64,000 bases of DNA from Lichenostomus cassidix (lineage: Eukaryota; Chordata; Aves; Passeriformes; Meliphagidae). Location: contig CM039180.1 in assembly GCA_008360975.2 (NCBI GenBank), positions 14,599,122 to 14,663,121 on the forward strand, read 5' to 3'. Positions 13,985 to 28,134 of the stretch are shown here, piece by piece (position 1 is the stretch's first letter; each line of letters opens with the position of its first letter). The notes under the pieces are model-generated. The model worked only from the letters and a program-made list of their open reading frames with translations. It was not told the origin of the DNA and did not search any database. A program made the position numbers and the translations under genes.

Positions 13985-16900
13985 CTCAAACTTCACACAA
14001 TGATTTTGAAGATACAAGCAATGTTCCTCTCTTTTTCTTTCCACGGGCAAAGTCTGATGGGAAAACTGTTCTGAGCCATTGCCAGGTTGGTAAAGACAAA
14101 AGAACAGTTCCGTAATACTGATGTGTTTTTAGATCAAGCAGCTGGAAGTACTGTACTTTGTGGCAGAAAAGAAACAATTCTTTTAGTAACACACAAAAGA
14201 AAATAATATAGTGCACAAACTATGCAGCATTTCATTATTTCCTAATTTGTTTCATGTGATCATAGAGGTTTAGAGGCTAAAAAAGGAGAAGGCGTTTGAG
14301 AAACTCTGATTTAAAATGTCTGGAATTTATAGGCAGCTGGAAAGCAATGGAAGTTAAAACAGCATTTCCAGTGAGATGCCAAGAGTCTGCCTATCTGGAA
14401 CAGATACTTCCTGCCTTTCAGCATCTAAGGGGAGTTTCAAACCATGAAGCAACAATTTAAAGATGACTGTTATGTCTTCAAGAGTTCTTTTTTATGTGGA
14501 TGAACCTTCTTCTGTGTACATTTACCAGACAAAAGTATTTTTGTGTGTTTTATAAGTATTTCTTTCTTTCTTTCTTGGTGGATCACTTGCACTTACCCAT
14601 TTGAATTCTGTTTCGAAAAAGTAGCTGTTTATACATTCATAAAATATACTTGCACGTTAAAAGTTCACGTCAAGCTGGCAATAAATATTGAATAACACGA
14701 TGCTTTATTAAAGGTTTTATAGACAATTATGAGAGCACTGTTATATAAAATATTTGTATACATTCTTGCTTTTAACTTGCCTGAGGATTCACCTTCATAT
14801 TTTGGGTGATGCATAGAACTCCTACTGACTTTTCTGCAAGTATGACACAGGTGTCCCTGTGATAGCATTTCGGTTCAGACAAGGAGCAAGCTTTTGAACT
14901 GAACCTGCTGACTATCTCCACTTACTGCACTTTGGTCTAGGGCACGTGAAGTGAATCTTTTTCACATGAGCTACAACAGAATAGGTTCTCTAAGACAGCA
15001 TGGAATGCACCTTAGCCATCAAGGAGCACTCATGCTGTGTGGACGCAAATCACCCATAAAGGGCATGGGGTTGCTGTTAATGCTTCAACAACCTGGCCTT
15101 TCCCAGTAGTTTGGTCCGATTGCAATGTGTTACTTTCTGAGTTAGAAAGGTCAAATTTAGCCCAGCAATTGGACTAAATAGCCTGAAAATTGTTTGAAGC
15201 ATCCCCTAAAGATTAATAGAACTCATGAAGAGACAGAAAGAAATCAGAAAAAAAATATTAGAGAAGTTTGGGCTCTTTATTTTTGTTTGAGCTCTTCCTT
15301 ACACATCAAGGAGGAGGGGTAAGATGCACATGTATCTTTTTCCCCTGCAAAACCTCATTCCTAACAGAAATGTAGAAAACTTTCAACCTAACTGCTGGAG
15401 ACACAATGTGAATCCAGCACTCCCAACAGAATATTAAAATACTCCTAGTACTCCTCTTAATGCATTATTAGTTTAGCCTGCTGCTGTTAATTTTTAAGGG
15501 ACAGTGAATCAACTCCCAAATTCCTAATGTCACATCTATAATACTGTTGTGATATTTCATTTTGAGGTGCAGCAATTACTGAAATACTGCTTTATAAAAA
15601 AAGCAGTATGCTTTTAAATGTGACTCCAGTTTTTGTTTAATGGTACTCACTGGCTTGGCAAATATTCTCCACTGTAGGCATTACAGTTACTTCAGATATT
15701 CTTTAATAGTCTTTTGTTCTGCAATGCTCCGTTTCCAAACAGAACAGTTTCTCCTGCACTTTTGTCTACTTTGCTGTTATTCCTTTTACTGTTCCACATC
15801 ACATCCTTTAATTGTTACTCTTGTGAAGCAGGACAACTGTTATTTGGCTTTGTGTTTTTAATAGAGCCATTATTAAGCTTAATAAGCATATCTTCTGCTG
15901 AATGTTAAAAAGCAATAATTATCTTATAAGTAGATATCAAAACCCACCCCTAAACTGCAAATGCTTTCTTCATGGTTTCTTCTTTTTCCACCTCTAGAAA
16001 ACAGAAGATGCTAATTCAGAGAGAGTATGAAATTTATATTCCCTGTAGTTGTTATTATAACTGACACAATGAGTTTTATGTGTTAGTTCCTATGCAACCA
16101 AAGCTTGTATACATTTAACAAGTCAAACCTATTACAGTTCCTTTTCTTAATGTTATTTGTTTTATACCATTTATGACTGTAAATTGCTATGGGATTATTG
16201 CTATGCGCTCTGCTTTCTTTGGTTTTACTGAACACAGAAAATAAAAGAGATGGAGTGAAATTCTTCCTGTTTAAATGTAGTATCTGCAGCCCAGACATGG
16301 ACACGAGCCAGGGTGCCACTTGCCACCAGAAAATAGCACCTCAACCACACTGAAGCAGGTTCCTACTTCTGGCTGGGTCCATCCCAGCCTGGATCCCACT
16401 GGTAGCATTTGCTGGGTCTCACTGACACCTATCCCCACACGCACACCTACCCTGTAGATTTTAATACCAGATAAGATGATTTGCATCCAAGGAGTTTCAA
16501 CTGGTTCTGAATTGCAGCTATTCAGGTCATCAGGCAGCAGACTGGAACTGGATAGCAAATCTCACTGTGAAATCTTTTCCCTAGATGAACCCCCAAGAAA
16601 GTACAGGAGGGAGAGTTCCTTCCTGAGAGGGTCCTTTGGTTCCCAGGAATTGATGCCTAGAAGTTCCCAGGCAAGCCAGTTTGTATAGCAGGTTCACATC
16701 TTCCATATCCTGTCCTTCAGGATGAAATGCATCGCGCCACAGAAAAATACTGTTAACTAAAACACTGCAAAACCAATCTCAAGAATGAAGTAGTTTATGC
16801 TGTGTACACTATAACCTATAAAGCTTTCATCAACAGATAGGAAGTGACACAATAATTGTGGATGAGGATGGACTTAAGAGACATGAAAATGGGCTATGGT

Positions 16901-17459
16901 TTTCCTATTAGCACTGTTCAGAATAGCACAGCTGCTCACAGAGCAGTAGTTTCAGAGCTCTTCCTCTTTCCCATTCAAATTGTGGTTCTTTCAGGCTTGC
17001 CAGGTTTGGGGAACCTCGCACATAATCCCTTAGACTAGTTTTTGAGCCGTCTCTGTGTTTTTAAATCCCTTTGAAATGGAGTTTTAAAATAAAACAGATC
17101 TGAAGAAGAAATGAAGAGCAAGTCTAATAGTTTAAGCATTGTGTTTGGGAGATATTTGCATCCCATATGTATGACAGCAATGACCACCTAACAGGTTTGG
17201 CTCAGCTAAGTGATCTATAGTAGCACTGCAGGGTACCATTAAAGGTTAGCTTTTGGGATAACTGGTTCCTTAATCTTGCTCTGACAACCAGCCAAAAATA
17301 GGCAAGTGATCAGTCTTACTGATGTTGCCTAACAAGTTTGCTCTTTTCCTGTTGCTTTAGTACTGCACCAAGTGCTACAGGCAGGAAAAGCTGGATTTTT
17401 GAACTGTAGCTAAAGCTGTAGGAAAACCAAGGAATGAAAACAATTTCTTACAGAGAGTC

Positions 17460-17528
17460 CACAAAAAAAAAACCCCAAAAAGAAACCCCCCCCAAAAAAA
17501 TTAAAAAAAAACCCTCAAAACCCCCCCA
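17460..17528. repeat. A/C low-complexity tract
   Basis: Runs of A alternating with runs of C, including eight consecutive C and later seven consecutive C. Low complexity, no gene. Confidence 0.9.
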
Positions 17529-18054
17529 CAATCTGAAGCATTATTTTACTAGGATGTCTTTGCTGTTTGTTCTGTTACATGCAAATACAGGGTTGCATTA
17601 ACTTCTTGGTTTTATTTCTGCTCAGGTAAGCTGCTCAGGGACCAGTGGGCCTTCCTTGGGAGCAGCAGGCTGTGGTGTAGGGCACATCCCCTCCGGGCAC
17701 CTGTGGAACGGTGGGAACTACTGACTTCAACAGACAACATGTCAGGCTTTAACACATTTACATTTCATAGGTAATTTGTAATATTGACAGCATTTCTGTT
17801 AAAATCAGCTAAGGTACAGGGATGGGAAAAGTCTGAACAGTCCTACAAATCTCCAGTAAATTGCCGAACCAGGAAGAGTTGACAAAAAAAAAAAAAAGTC
17901 TTAAGGACTGATTGGATTTATTTTTAAGAGGTAGTGTCTGGGGACTCTTCTTTCTGTGGCAATGACTTGAACCACATCCCTGCACATCACTGAACATTCC
18001 CTAAGAGCTGACACACCCCAGGCACTGCTACGTGAAATAATTCAGCAAAACATG

Positions 18055-18240
18055 GGAGCAGCCTGCAGCTGAGAGTGCCGAGCAGCCGCTCTGCCTGTAG
18101 AGGCACGGCGGAGCAGCCTGCAGGCAGCAAATACAGCTGGCGGGACAACTGGCAGAGAGCACAGCTGGCAGGAGCAGCTGCGAGCCAGCCCGGCGGCCAG
18201 GGGGTGCTGAGCAGCCCGGTGCAGTTGCGAACTTCAGCGT
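18055..18240. other. isolated GC-rich block
   Basis: A roughly 190-bp block clearly richer in G+C than its surroundings, with CpG dinucleotides and repeated CAGC/GCAG motifs. The 13-mer GAGCAGCCTGCAG occurs at 18056-18068 and 18111-18123. Two overlapping minus-strand frames (17987-18247, 18028-18309) cross it but resemble no family I know. It could be a small CpG island for a noncoding transcript, or part of an old GC-rich repeat. Confidence 0.4.
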
Positions 18241-19555
18241 AGGGCACAGGGGCTTTTCTGGCTTCTCTGTATCAACACAGAGTGGTGACATGGTAAATAG
18301 ATGCAGCACAAGCCAAGCTCTGTCTTTTGGGACAACAACTCGACTCCTGACTGGGTGGGTTATATGATGAAAAGTGGGGGATGATTAAAAGAGGAGCCGA
18401 CTGCAGCCAGTATGTTCTGAGGGGGGTGGGGGGGTAGTTTTCCTTGCTCTAAATTGTCTTGCAGGCGATACCTTAAAAGTTCCAATTATTTAAACTCGTG
18501 TGTACAAAATACTGTTCGTCAACGGGGAAAAATTTTCCTGGTTTAGGTACATAGATTTAATTCACCTGAAACACCTGGACTCCTGTTCTGTATTTCCTAA
18601 GGCTCCTTGAAAACAAAATCTGCTGCCTGGGGACAGGGGTAGAACTTATGTCCTATTCTACAGCACTATAAAGCTGCTATCCATCTTGTCTCCAATTCTG
18701 TGTTCAACATGCTGCTCTCTAAAACAGGACTCTGCGTATTAAGTGAATGATCCATATCTTTGCATCTTATAGGCATGTGTTTGCATTGAACTACACTGCA
18801 ACATTATTCCAGGGAGCCCAGTTTACCATGCAATTCCAATCAATCAACCTACTTTTTTCCTTATAACGGTCTGCATTCTGTTTTATCTGTGAAGTTTCCC
18901 AGTAAAGGATAAATACATTGAATAGAACTGATCCTGCAACACACCATTATAGATGCTCTCTAGAATTATTTTCTGAGTCATATTCTTTTTAGCATGTGCT
19001 GCATTCATTTTGTATAGTGCTAATTTTTAATCAACACATCATTTGGTGAGAAATTATATCAAATCCTTCAGTAAAATCTAGACGTATTACATTGCATTGT
19101 CTCCATTCACAGATTTTATCAATAGAAGTAATTATCCAGCATTATTTGTTTTCTATGAGCTCCCTGTTACCCACACTCTGCAGTTATCTTTAAAATCCAC
19201 ATGTTGAACCTTAGCCTAATTTAATCTCTTTGAGGCAGGAACAATTCCAGTGTTAAGATAGTGCAGAGCACAAAGGGAATTCAGAGAACTATTAATAATA
19301 ACTGTGTGCCAACTATTCTTCAGCTCTCTGCTCTGATCTAGTTGTTTCACATTTATTGCATTACTTTGGTCAGAACAGAATTTGAAGTACCAAGTCCAGA
19401 AGTACCAAAGTCCCTACAAGTTCCACCTCAAAGTGTCCAAATTACCAGATTTTGACTTTAAGAAGAATTTTAAAGCCTATGTTAGAAGTTCACACTTCTT
19501 AAATGGAGCATATATTCTCACAGACACTTGGAAAAGAGAGATAATTAGAATTTTT

Positions 19556-20030
19556 CTACAGATAGTAGTAGCAAGTAGTTATTCTGTGTATAATGATGTA
19601 TTGCTGACCAGTGCATTGTCACAGTGTGATAGCAGAGACCTTGCAAATGGGAGCACAAGATGCTGAGTGTGAGAGCAGAGGGTGAAAAGGGGGTGTTCAG
19701 GATGTCCCCCTGCTGGGGACCCTAATGCTGTAAAGAGGGCACCAGTGGTTGGTACAGAAGTGCAGTTTGGGAGCTGGGCAAAACCAAAAGAGCTGAAAGA
19801 GCAAGGCTCACCATATACAGTAAATTTGAATGTAAAATGGAGTTGCAGAGCAATGAGGCAGGAGTTCACAGGACCTGGCTTGAAAATCTGCCCCAGGTGA
19901 GGTTCTCATAGTGGGGAGGAAGAAATCATCAACATCCTACACTTCCCTCCAGCAAAGAAGGAACTCCACCATGACCACCACACTTGTCCTGGCAAAGGGC
20001 ACGAGGTGCTGATGGCTTGCTGCAGCCCTC
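19556..20030. repeat. dispersed repeat, copy A
   Basis: This segment aligns in the same orientation with 39408-39957. Shared blocks include GATAGTAGTAGCAAGTAG, GTATAATG-TGTATT, GCAGAGGGTGAAAA, CTGTAAAGAG, GAGCTGGGCAAAA/GCAGCTGGGCAAAA, AGAGCAAGGCTCA and GAAATCATCAACATC/GAAGTCATCAACATC. The copies differ by many substitutions and indels, so both are old. The size (about 500 bp) and absence of coding suggest an LTR or a nonautonomous element, but I could not find terminal TG/CA ends with matching target duplications. Confidence 0.75.
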
Positions 20031-21984
20031 TTCTTCTCAAGCAGTGCTGCTGCCATCAAACACAGGACCAAAAATGAAAGCCTATGGCAGAGCTCAAGAG
20101 CAGAGCAAGACACCAAGAAGGTTTTGTACAACAGTTTTGACTCCAATATTAATGTCATTCTGCATTGATCAGATAATTTGTAGTGTGGCAGGTAGTATTA
20201 TTGTGACTAGACTAATCTTAATAACTGTCTGTTGTATTGTAATTAGTCTTGAGATTTTCATTAGACTAACAATAAATTCTTGGCGTTGGTGTTTTCTTTC
20301 CTGCCTGTACCATGATTTTGAATGCAACATTGGTCTCAGAATTCACTTTTATGAAATAACCATGGTATGGAGCAGTGGCGATGTAAATAATCATTACATC
20401 ATTGTTTAATCCTTTTAATTTTTAACTTCATTTTATTCTAAGCAGATAATTTTTGAAAGACAGAATTTTTTTCTGTAGTCATAGTTCTGCATATTTAGCA
20501 AAATAACTTCTGCAATTCTAAAGTTTGCAGTAATAATGTTGTTTATACAATTTACATTGTCCCTTTTCATTGCAAGACCTTTTCTACATATCCGATCTAT
20601 TCCTCAATATGGCAAACAGATCATGAAAGTATTTCCTTCTCTGTGATTGTAAATAAAGTATGTGCATTACACTGACATAAAGAAAGAACTAGGACATGAG
20701 TAGTTAATCTGAAGATTACTGCAGCTCTAAAATGAGATATTTATGTTTCAAAGGCCTCTCTCTACAAAGAGGAAGGGGCATTTAGAAATGTTTTAAACAT
20801 CAAAAAATGAGAGTTAAATAAAGCTGTATATCATCCATTTGTTTGTATAGCAACTATTTTTCATTTGCATTGCAGATGCAATTTCTCAGAAAGCATACTG
20901 GGAAAAAAAGCCTTTGATGGAGAAGTGATATGTCTCAGTATTTGCATTTCTCACCCTATTTGTTTTTCTTTACTACAAAAGAAGATTCAATTTAATTAAT
21001 TTGATTTAGATAGCAAGTGTCTGTAAGAAGCTTATTTTGGAAAGCAACTATAAAAGGAACAGCATATTTTAAGAGAGCTTTACAAAGATAAACTAAAACA
21101 GTAATATCAGAAATTCTGTTTCAGACAATATAAAGAATGAGGTAAATATAAAGTGCAAAGATTCATTGTGTAGTGAAATATAAATCTAGGTTTTGGAGAG
21201 TAATTCAAAATAGACCCTTGTGCTGAATTTGCTTTTTAGGAAAACCAAGGGCCGTGGGGAGGACATAAGTCAATAGTGCAGAAAGTGGTTATGGATTGGC
21301 TTCTGCAACCTGAGAGACTCTTTTAGTATGTCAAGTTCACAGACTGTTTGGGAAGTTGTGCCAAACCTGATATTAAGACCAACACTACATTCTGCCTATG
21401 ATTTGGACTTCTGAAAGAAATAAAATTTAATGGTTTATTTAAAAAAACCAAATTTAACTAATTTTTGTAAACTGATATTTATTGCTTTAGCAGACTACGT
21501 TGTGCTGTGAAAAGCTATCATTAGACACAAAAAACCGCCCGATCAAGTTTGAGAGAATAAGCAATAAAGACTTTTATCACATTGATTTGCTGTGTTGAGA
21601 GAGACCCCCATGTCAGGCCAACAGGAGCCTTGTGGGTTTCAATACAGACTAATGCACAGCCCTGCATTTGGGGTGGGAGTGCCCAGACTTCGGTAAAGAA
21701 CGGTGCCTGAGGGGCTGGACAGCAGCTCTGAAGCAAAGCTCTTTGCAGAAAACAAACTGAGCATGAATGAGTAGAGAGATCACCCTGGGTGCCATGGAGG
21801 TTAACAACAGCTGGGGTTGTGATAGCAGGGCCAGCAGGGATTTTCCACCCAGGTCACATCTTTGAACTGCACTGGGACCCCTGCTATTCAGACATTCAAC
21901 TGCAGAGACATGTCAGTGCAAGACCATTAGGATGATTAGGGAGCTGATGATTAGATCATAATGAGGAAGAAGAGCAGAGGCAAC

Positions 21985-22170
21985 TCTCCTTGTGTAGCCT
22001 GGAGATGAGAAGGATGGGGAGTGTAACTGCTGCCGTCAGAAAGCGGAGCTTTCTGATGATACCTTTGAGTGTTGCCTTGGAGCTGCACAACAGAAAGGAC
22101 AAAAGGCAACAGTCACAAGCTGCAGCAAGGGAAAACCTATTTGTATATACGGCAAAGTTTTGTAAGTGTT
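21985..22170 (+). mobile_element. degenerate CR1 fragment, sense (tentative)
   Basis: Resembles the CR1 3' region through 'gtagcctggagatgagaagg' and 'aaaggacaaaaggcaacagtcacaagctgcagcaagggaaa...tatttgtatata.ggcaaa'. The latter is the block that in other CR1 copies reads GGACAAGAGGCAATGGGCACAA and so on. Diverged, ends unclear. Confidence 0.5.
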
Positions 22171-25100
22171 TAGATGGAAAGGGCCACCTGGCGAAGCGGC
22201 AAAATCCCAGCCTTAGAGTTTTAAACTTCAGCTGAACAAGACCCTGAACAACCTGTCCTAGCTTTGACAATAGCCATGCTCAGAGCTTCGACAGTGGCCA
22301 AGCTCAGAGCAGGAAGACTAAGTGATACATGAAGATCGCTTTCAACTTCAGTGATTCTTTGATAAAAACCAGCAGGTTTCCATGTTTTGGATAATGTGAA
22401 ACAGTGCTTTCCCTGCTAAGTTAGCTGCCATGCTGAGATGGCCTCATGATGTATTGAGGTTCATGCTAGATTTAAAGCTTGACAAATATCTACAGCAATA
22501 AGTAAAATGAAAGCTAGTGAGTTTAAAAGGCTAGATAAAAACTAATCTTTAGATAATAATGAAGAATAACTAATTTTCATAATTAAGATTTTCTACCTGA
22601 AAGGACTGTTAAGACAAGTCTAAATAGAGATGTTCGAATCATAGAATACTAGGTAAAACATGTTTTTAATTTGAAAAGGGATGATAAAGAAGCTTTTGAA
22701 GCATGACTACTAAACTTTCCTTGCCATATTGAGCTTCTGTGGTTTGAGTGGCTTCTCAGCCAACACTAAACTAAGGCAAAGGTTAGTCTTGTAGAAGGTA
22801 AACTCAAGATTCCTAATGTAGCTGCAAAAAGAAAGCTGAGTTCTCACAATAGCTGAGAGTGACCGTTTTTGACATACAGTGAATGATCCAGTTCTTGGGA
22901 TCTGAGTGGCATTGAAGAGAATGCACTTGTTGGGAGTCTGCTTCTACCAGGTGCCAGGTAGCAGAGGATTTTATTCTGAATTTAATTAGGGCTGGTCCTT
23001 GGATTTAGGTGTGCTGCAAGACTAAAGCTGGACTGAGTGTTAGGGATAAGTATTATGTGTAACAATAATGTAGTGTAGGATTATGTAAAATTATCAGTCA
23101 TGTGTAAGGAATTTATCCTTGTGTTAGGAGTCCAGGTTTGTTCTCTATATAGATAAATACTTAAGAATGCAGAATATTTCCTTAAAATGCTTTTAAAAAG
23201 TAGAAACTTTTAAAAGTACAAGATTTTTTAGTGCCTTTCCCTTTCAAAAATTTTTTATGCTTTTCAGGAAACACAAAAACTGGACTAAAAATATATATTG
23301 AATCAAACTTCTTCTAAAATTACTATATATCCCCACATAGCTATATTAATTATATCACTATGAAAAGATACACCAAAACTGTAAATAATTAAGGACCTGA
23401 AGTTAATATTTAAAGTGTAATATTAATTTGTACTGAATTATCTGTTAAATTCAAGAGGGTTAATTAGTTCATCGATAATTTCAGTTCTGTTGAGTTCCCA
23501 TAAGGATGAATTTGGCCTATGTTGTTTAAAATCCAATATGTTTAAGAATCATTCTAATCTTGCTCTTAGTCATGCAAAGTAAGATTAATTTACCATTTTA
23601 AAAAGCTACTGAACTAGATAATTTAATTTTTTGTGTGTGTTTACAGTTAAATTCTAAATCAAATGTATAAATATGAAATGGGGAATCATTATTCAAATAA
23701 AATATATTTTTCTTATTTCAGGGAGTTTTGTGTTCATCTCTGAAGAACATTCAGAATTTCAATCCATGTGACAGTTTTAAAATCTGCCATTTAATTTTTC
23801 TTTAAATTTGTTTTAGAATTCTGTGGTGGTTTGTTTCCTTTTTACTTATATTTTCCAATGAGAAAGAAAAAAAAAATGTTTAGGAAGTTACTTTCTCAGC
23901 TGGGACAAATTCTGGTTACCTAAATAGTACAACAATTTTCATAGAATTGTTGCTACTGTGACTCTGGAAAGTATGCTGCTGGTATCTGGCAATTGCCCCA
24001 AACTAATTAGTTCTTTATTTTTGAAGATGAATGTTTATTTCACCGTCAGATAAATAATGTGTATTAAGTCATTTTAGGAAAACAAATACTGTTTTTATCA
24101 GGATGCAAAACCTTTCTGCAAAGAGGAAAATGAAAGGTTCTCGTTTACCACAGATACCAAATTAGAAGTCCTGACAGCCATCAGCACGGCTCAGTCTGTG
24201 GTGCTGATAGTTTAATTTTTCATATTCTCTTAAGTAACATAATCTAATTTACCTCCCATTTGAGAAATATTGTGTGATTCTTAGTGGTATTTTAAAACTG
24301 AAAATAAGGAATGGATCAGGTCTCATTTGAATAATTTGTGGATATGCGTAAGTACATTGGGAGAGCAGAATGTGACATGAGAAAATGGCAATATTGTACT
24401 TGTACTTCTCACACAGGCAAAGCAATGGTGCAATAAACCCTCCAAACTCAGCAAATATTAAGTGTGAGCTTTACACCTCACTTAAGAGGCAGACAGCTGC
24501 TGCCCAACAACACAGTTACGAATTCAAGCATATGGTTAAATGCATTCCTGCATTAGTGCCACAGTTGTTCTGGAAGATAGTCAAACTCATTACATTATTT
24601 GGGCTGGAAATTTTCAGCCTCATTAAAACCTTAATTGCTTGAATGTTGCCATGAAATGAGGAAAATCTGATGGACAGTGTTCCCAAAAGACAATCCACGT
24701 GCTGTTAACTGTTTTTTAAGGTATTTTAATGGAAAGGAAAATAATGTAAAATTAAAATTCATGAATGAGGGAATACATGAGGACGAAAAAAGAAGAAATA
24801 GTCTCACAAAATTCACTATTCTATCTGATGTTCTTTTCTGTTTTCATGGAAAGAAAAGAAGCAACTCTCTGGAGTTCTTATTTCTTCTCTAGATATTTTA
24901 GTGACTTGCTAAATGTCATTACTGTAAGTCACACTGCCTTTTTGATAGTTCATTAATAACACAAAATGAACTATATCATAAATTAGTGTTTGGTAACTAG
25001 GATGGCAACTGTCATTATAAAATGCAATCAAAATAAATGCTGTAAAGTTGGAAAATTTAATTCATAGTTATAAATGAGTCATGAGTGATTAAAATCAGCT

Positions 25101-28100
25101 TCTCTGAAAGTTTATGTAGTCACTTTGGAGCTTGCTTCTGGTGAATGAGAAGAAAAAGAAGACCATGTCCTGCAGTAATTGTATTTCTTCAAAATATGTT
25201 GTGGACAAAGACCTCCCTTTTGCTGAAGAGATCTCCCAGCTGTGTAGGCAATAAGTAAGGCCCACTGAGGGGCAGAGCAACCCAGATCACCACACAGATC
25301 CTTCCCTGAGAGAAAGCTGATGTCCACACACTGGGAGAAAACTAGGGCTCTGTAGAACCCAACCATCCTGAGTAGCTCAGAAAACTGCATTTCATCTAAC
25401 ATAATAAACTTTCTTTGAGTATCTGAACAAAAAGCCCCTCTTGCTAGAGGCCTTCCCTGGAGGTGAAAGCCAAAGTGATTTAATGGATTAAAGTCTCCTT
25501 TGTCAGACTGAGCATCTGACCTTGAAGCTCCTGTCAAGGACTAATGATTGATAATTATGGGAGTGGAGGAGTTTAATGATATTCCTATTATTTCAGTTAT
25601 TGCTGCTTGAGTCCTTGTAGGTGGAGGCATAAAATCAATTGTGGAAGCCAAATCAACATCACACATAGTACTGGTAAGATCTGTTACCCACTCAGAAAGT
25701 CTTTTAGTTGGGAAACAGAATGCTTTATATTCTTGCACTATTTCACAAATCTTTCCAGACACAATTCCTCCTCTTTCTAGAACCCAGACCATAGGAGCCC
25801 ACTGTGTGGGAGAGGCTTGTGCTTTCTGGTTCCATGTCTAATGGTGAGTTATCAAATATGACAGAGAGTCTTAAGGAGCCATGAAGTTTTTCCTCTGAAA
25901 ATAGAACCAAATTCTCCTTTTGCCAAAGGGCATTTGTTGGTTTCTTCCACAAAACAAGCATAAATTTGGGAAAAAAAATAATCAAGAAGTGAATAAAGTA
26001 AATCACATGCAGCCTTCGAAATTAATTTGGGACAGAGCTTCACTGTAAGCCTGACTGTGTGAAAAATAGTAGATGGAGGGACCTGGCAACATGCTGGGAT
26101 TTCACTGATCTTTGAAGGAATACAGAAACACCCACCACTTATTTTCAAAATGAGGAAGCCATAGAAATGGTATGGGCACATATGGTGACAATTTTTTTTA
26201 AATTCCACTATCGTGGCTTACACTGAGAAGTTTGTGAAAGAAACTGTTAAAAAGCAATTGACAGAAAAGTTTGGGTTTGCTTCTTGCTGGCTAATTAGAA
26301 TATGTAGTGTTACCCTGACTCCACAGGGATCCTTCTGGGAAGATGAACTGGTAAGTGAATCTGATCTATCATCCAGAGTATTTATTTATGTGAGTTTGAG
26401 TGTGTGACTATTGACAAGCAGTGAATCCAACACTTACCCAGGTTAGCTCAGGTCATCACCCTCACTGCCTACACATTTGTCTGAATATTTACAGATAGGT
26501 AATAGATCCACAATTAGTGCTCTTTCATGAAATCTGTGTTGGAGACTAATCTCAAAGATTAAATCTGTGTCTATTTTGGCAGTTACTGATTTCTTTCATG
26601 CCTAAAACAACATGACCCAATATCTCATTGATGTTATCAGGAAATACATGAAGTCATGTGCGTGAGTACTGAGGCCACAACCTGCATAATGGAGGAGGAT
26701 GTAGCAGTTTGGGTGTTGCTGCTGTTGGGTTCAGAATTGCTGTAAAGATTTTTTTCCTAAAAGAACTAAGTTTGACTTTAGCTGCCATGAAGAAAATAAC
26801 TGGATAACATACCTATTAACTGTAGAGACCATGTTCTAATTTCTTCTGCATTAGCCAGATCACAAAACAACTTTGACATATGAAGACTTGGCCTCTCAAG
26901 ATGTATTGCTAATGGTGGCAGGGATTTTATGAATCTTCTGGAAGCATGCTGTGGGAAAAGATATGTGTCGAGATTAGGCAGAGAAAGAAACTGTGAAATG
27001 TATTATTCCTTGAAGATTTGTAAAAAACAAATATTTTCTGCAAATCAGCTGGAATTTCTTAGAAATATGGAGGGCCTAGAAGTGAGTGGTCATGGAAGGG
27101 AAGGAAAAAATAATTCAAATCATCAGGAGTAGTCCAAGAACATGGGAAGTAACTAGTTCTCTTCCACCTCGTCTGAGACTAAAATACTTTCCTGAAGTGT
27201 TCAGCTAATCTTGTGGCAAACATGTTGAGATTTCATTTTGAGGCTGTCTAATCTTATGTTCATTGAAAAGAACACTGTTATTTAGAATTTTTAAGATAAA
27301 TTGTATGCAGACAATCTTGTTACCATCCTTTCTGCCATACTAAAACTTACTTTAGTAGAACCTGGAATTATATGCAGCCATGAGCCAGTCATTAATTGTC
27401 TTTCTAGAAAAATTACTTTAAATGCAGCCTTAAATTTTTCTGGCAGCCTGTCCAGAAATTAAATCTGTCTGGCCAATAGTCAGTTGAAGGTGCATGAACA
27501 ATACTTTTTCACCCAAAAAGATCTAATCAGTTTGTTTCCTGGTCCTTTAAAATGAAATCTGAACTTTAATCTGACTTTGTTAGCAGTCAAAAACCACTAC
27601 TAAAAATACTCCCAAGTCACATTTTTAGAACTTGAGTTCCACACTACTTACTTCACTCTGAGAGCCAGAAAAAGTGCTCAGTAGATCTAAAATTCCTCTG
27701 TTCTTAGATGTAGAGACCTTACTATGTACTACTAGGTGTAAGATGTCAAGTGGATTCCATGACACCTCCTGCATGACTCTGAGAATGCTTCAGGGGTCTT
27801 TCCCATTTTGAAGCGCTCTTGAACCAACTTAAAACTGTGTCAGGAACTGATGCTACTTAATCTGATTCTAGGGAAGAACACCTTCCTTAGGATATGGAAG
27901 GAAGAAACCTTATTGTTATGCTTCTGGCCTGCATCAAACTGGAAGAAAATTTGAAATAATCCAGGAAATTTATCTAGTGCTAAAGGTACTTTGATACGTA
28001 ACACAGTTCTAGTGTACTTAAATATAATATAGTGAGACAAGAGTATTTGTTGGATAGCTGTCCTTTGTGTGTCTGAAGAGGGGGAGTGCTATTTATACTT

Positions 28101-28134
28101 TGTGATTTTATTCTGCATGGAAATAGTAGAAAGG

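Noticed and set aside
13756..14074. Tyr/Ile-rich open frames on both strands
   Set aside because: Produced by the TA microsatellite at 13905-13984.
22630..22655. Short AATCATAGAATA match to an inverted CR1 tail
   Set aside because: Only about a dozen bases match, too few to call in AT-rich DNA.
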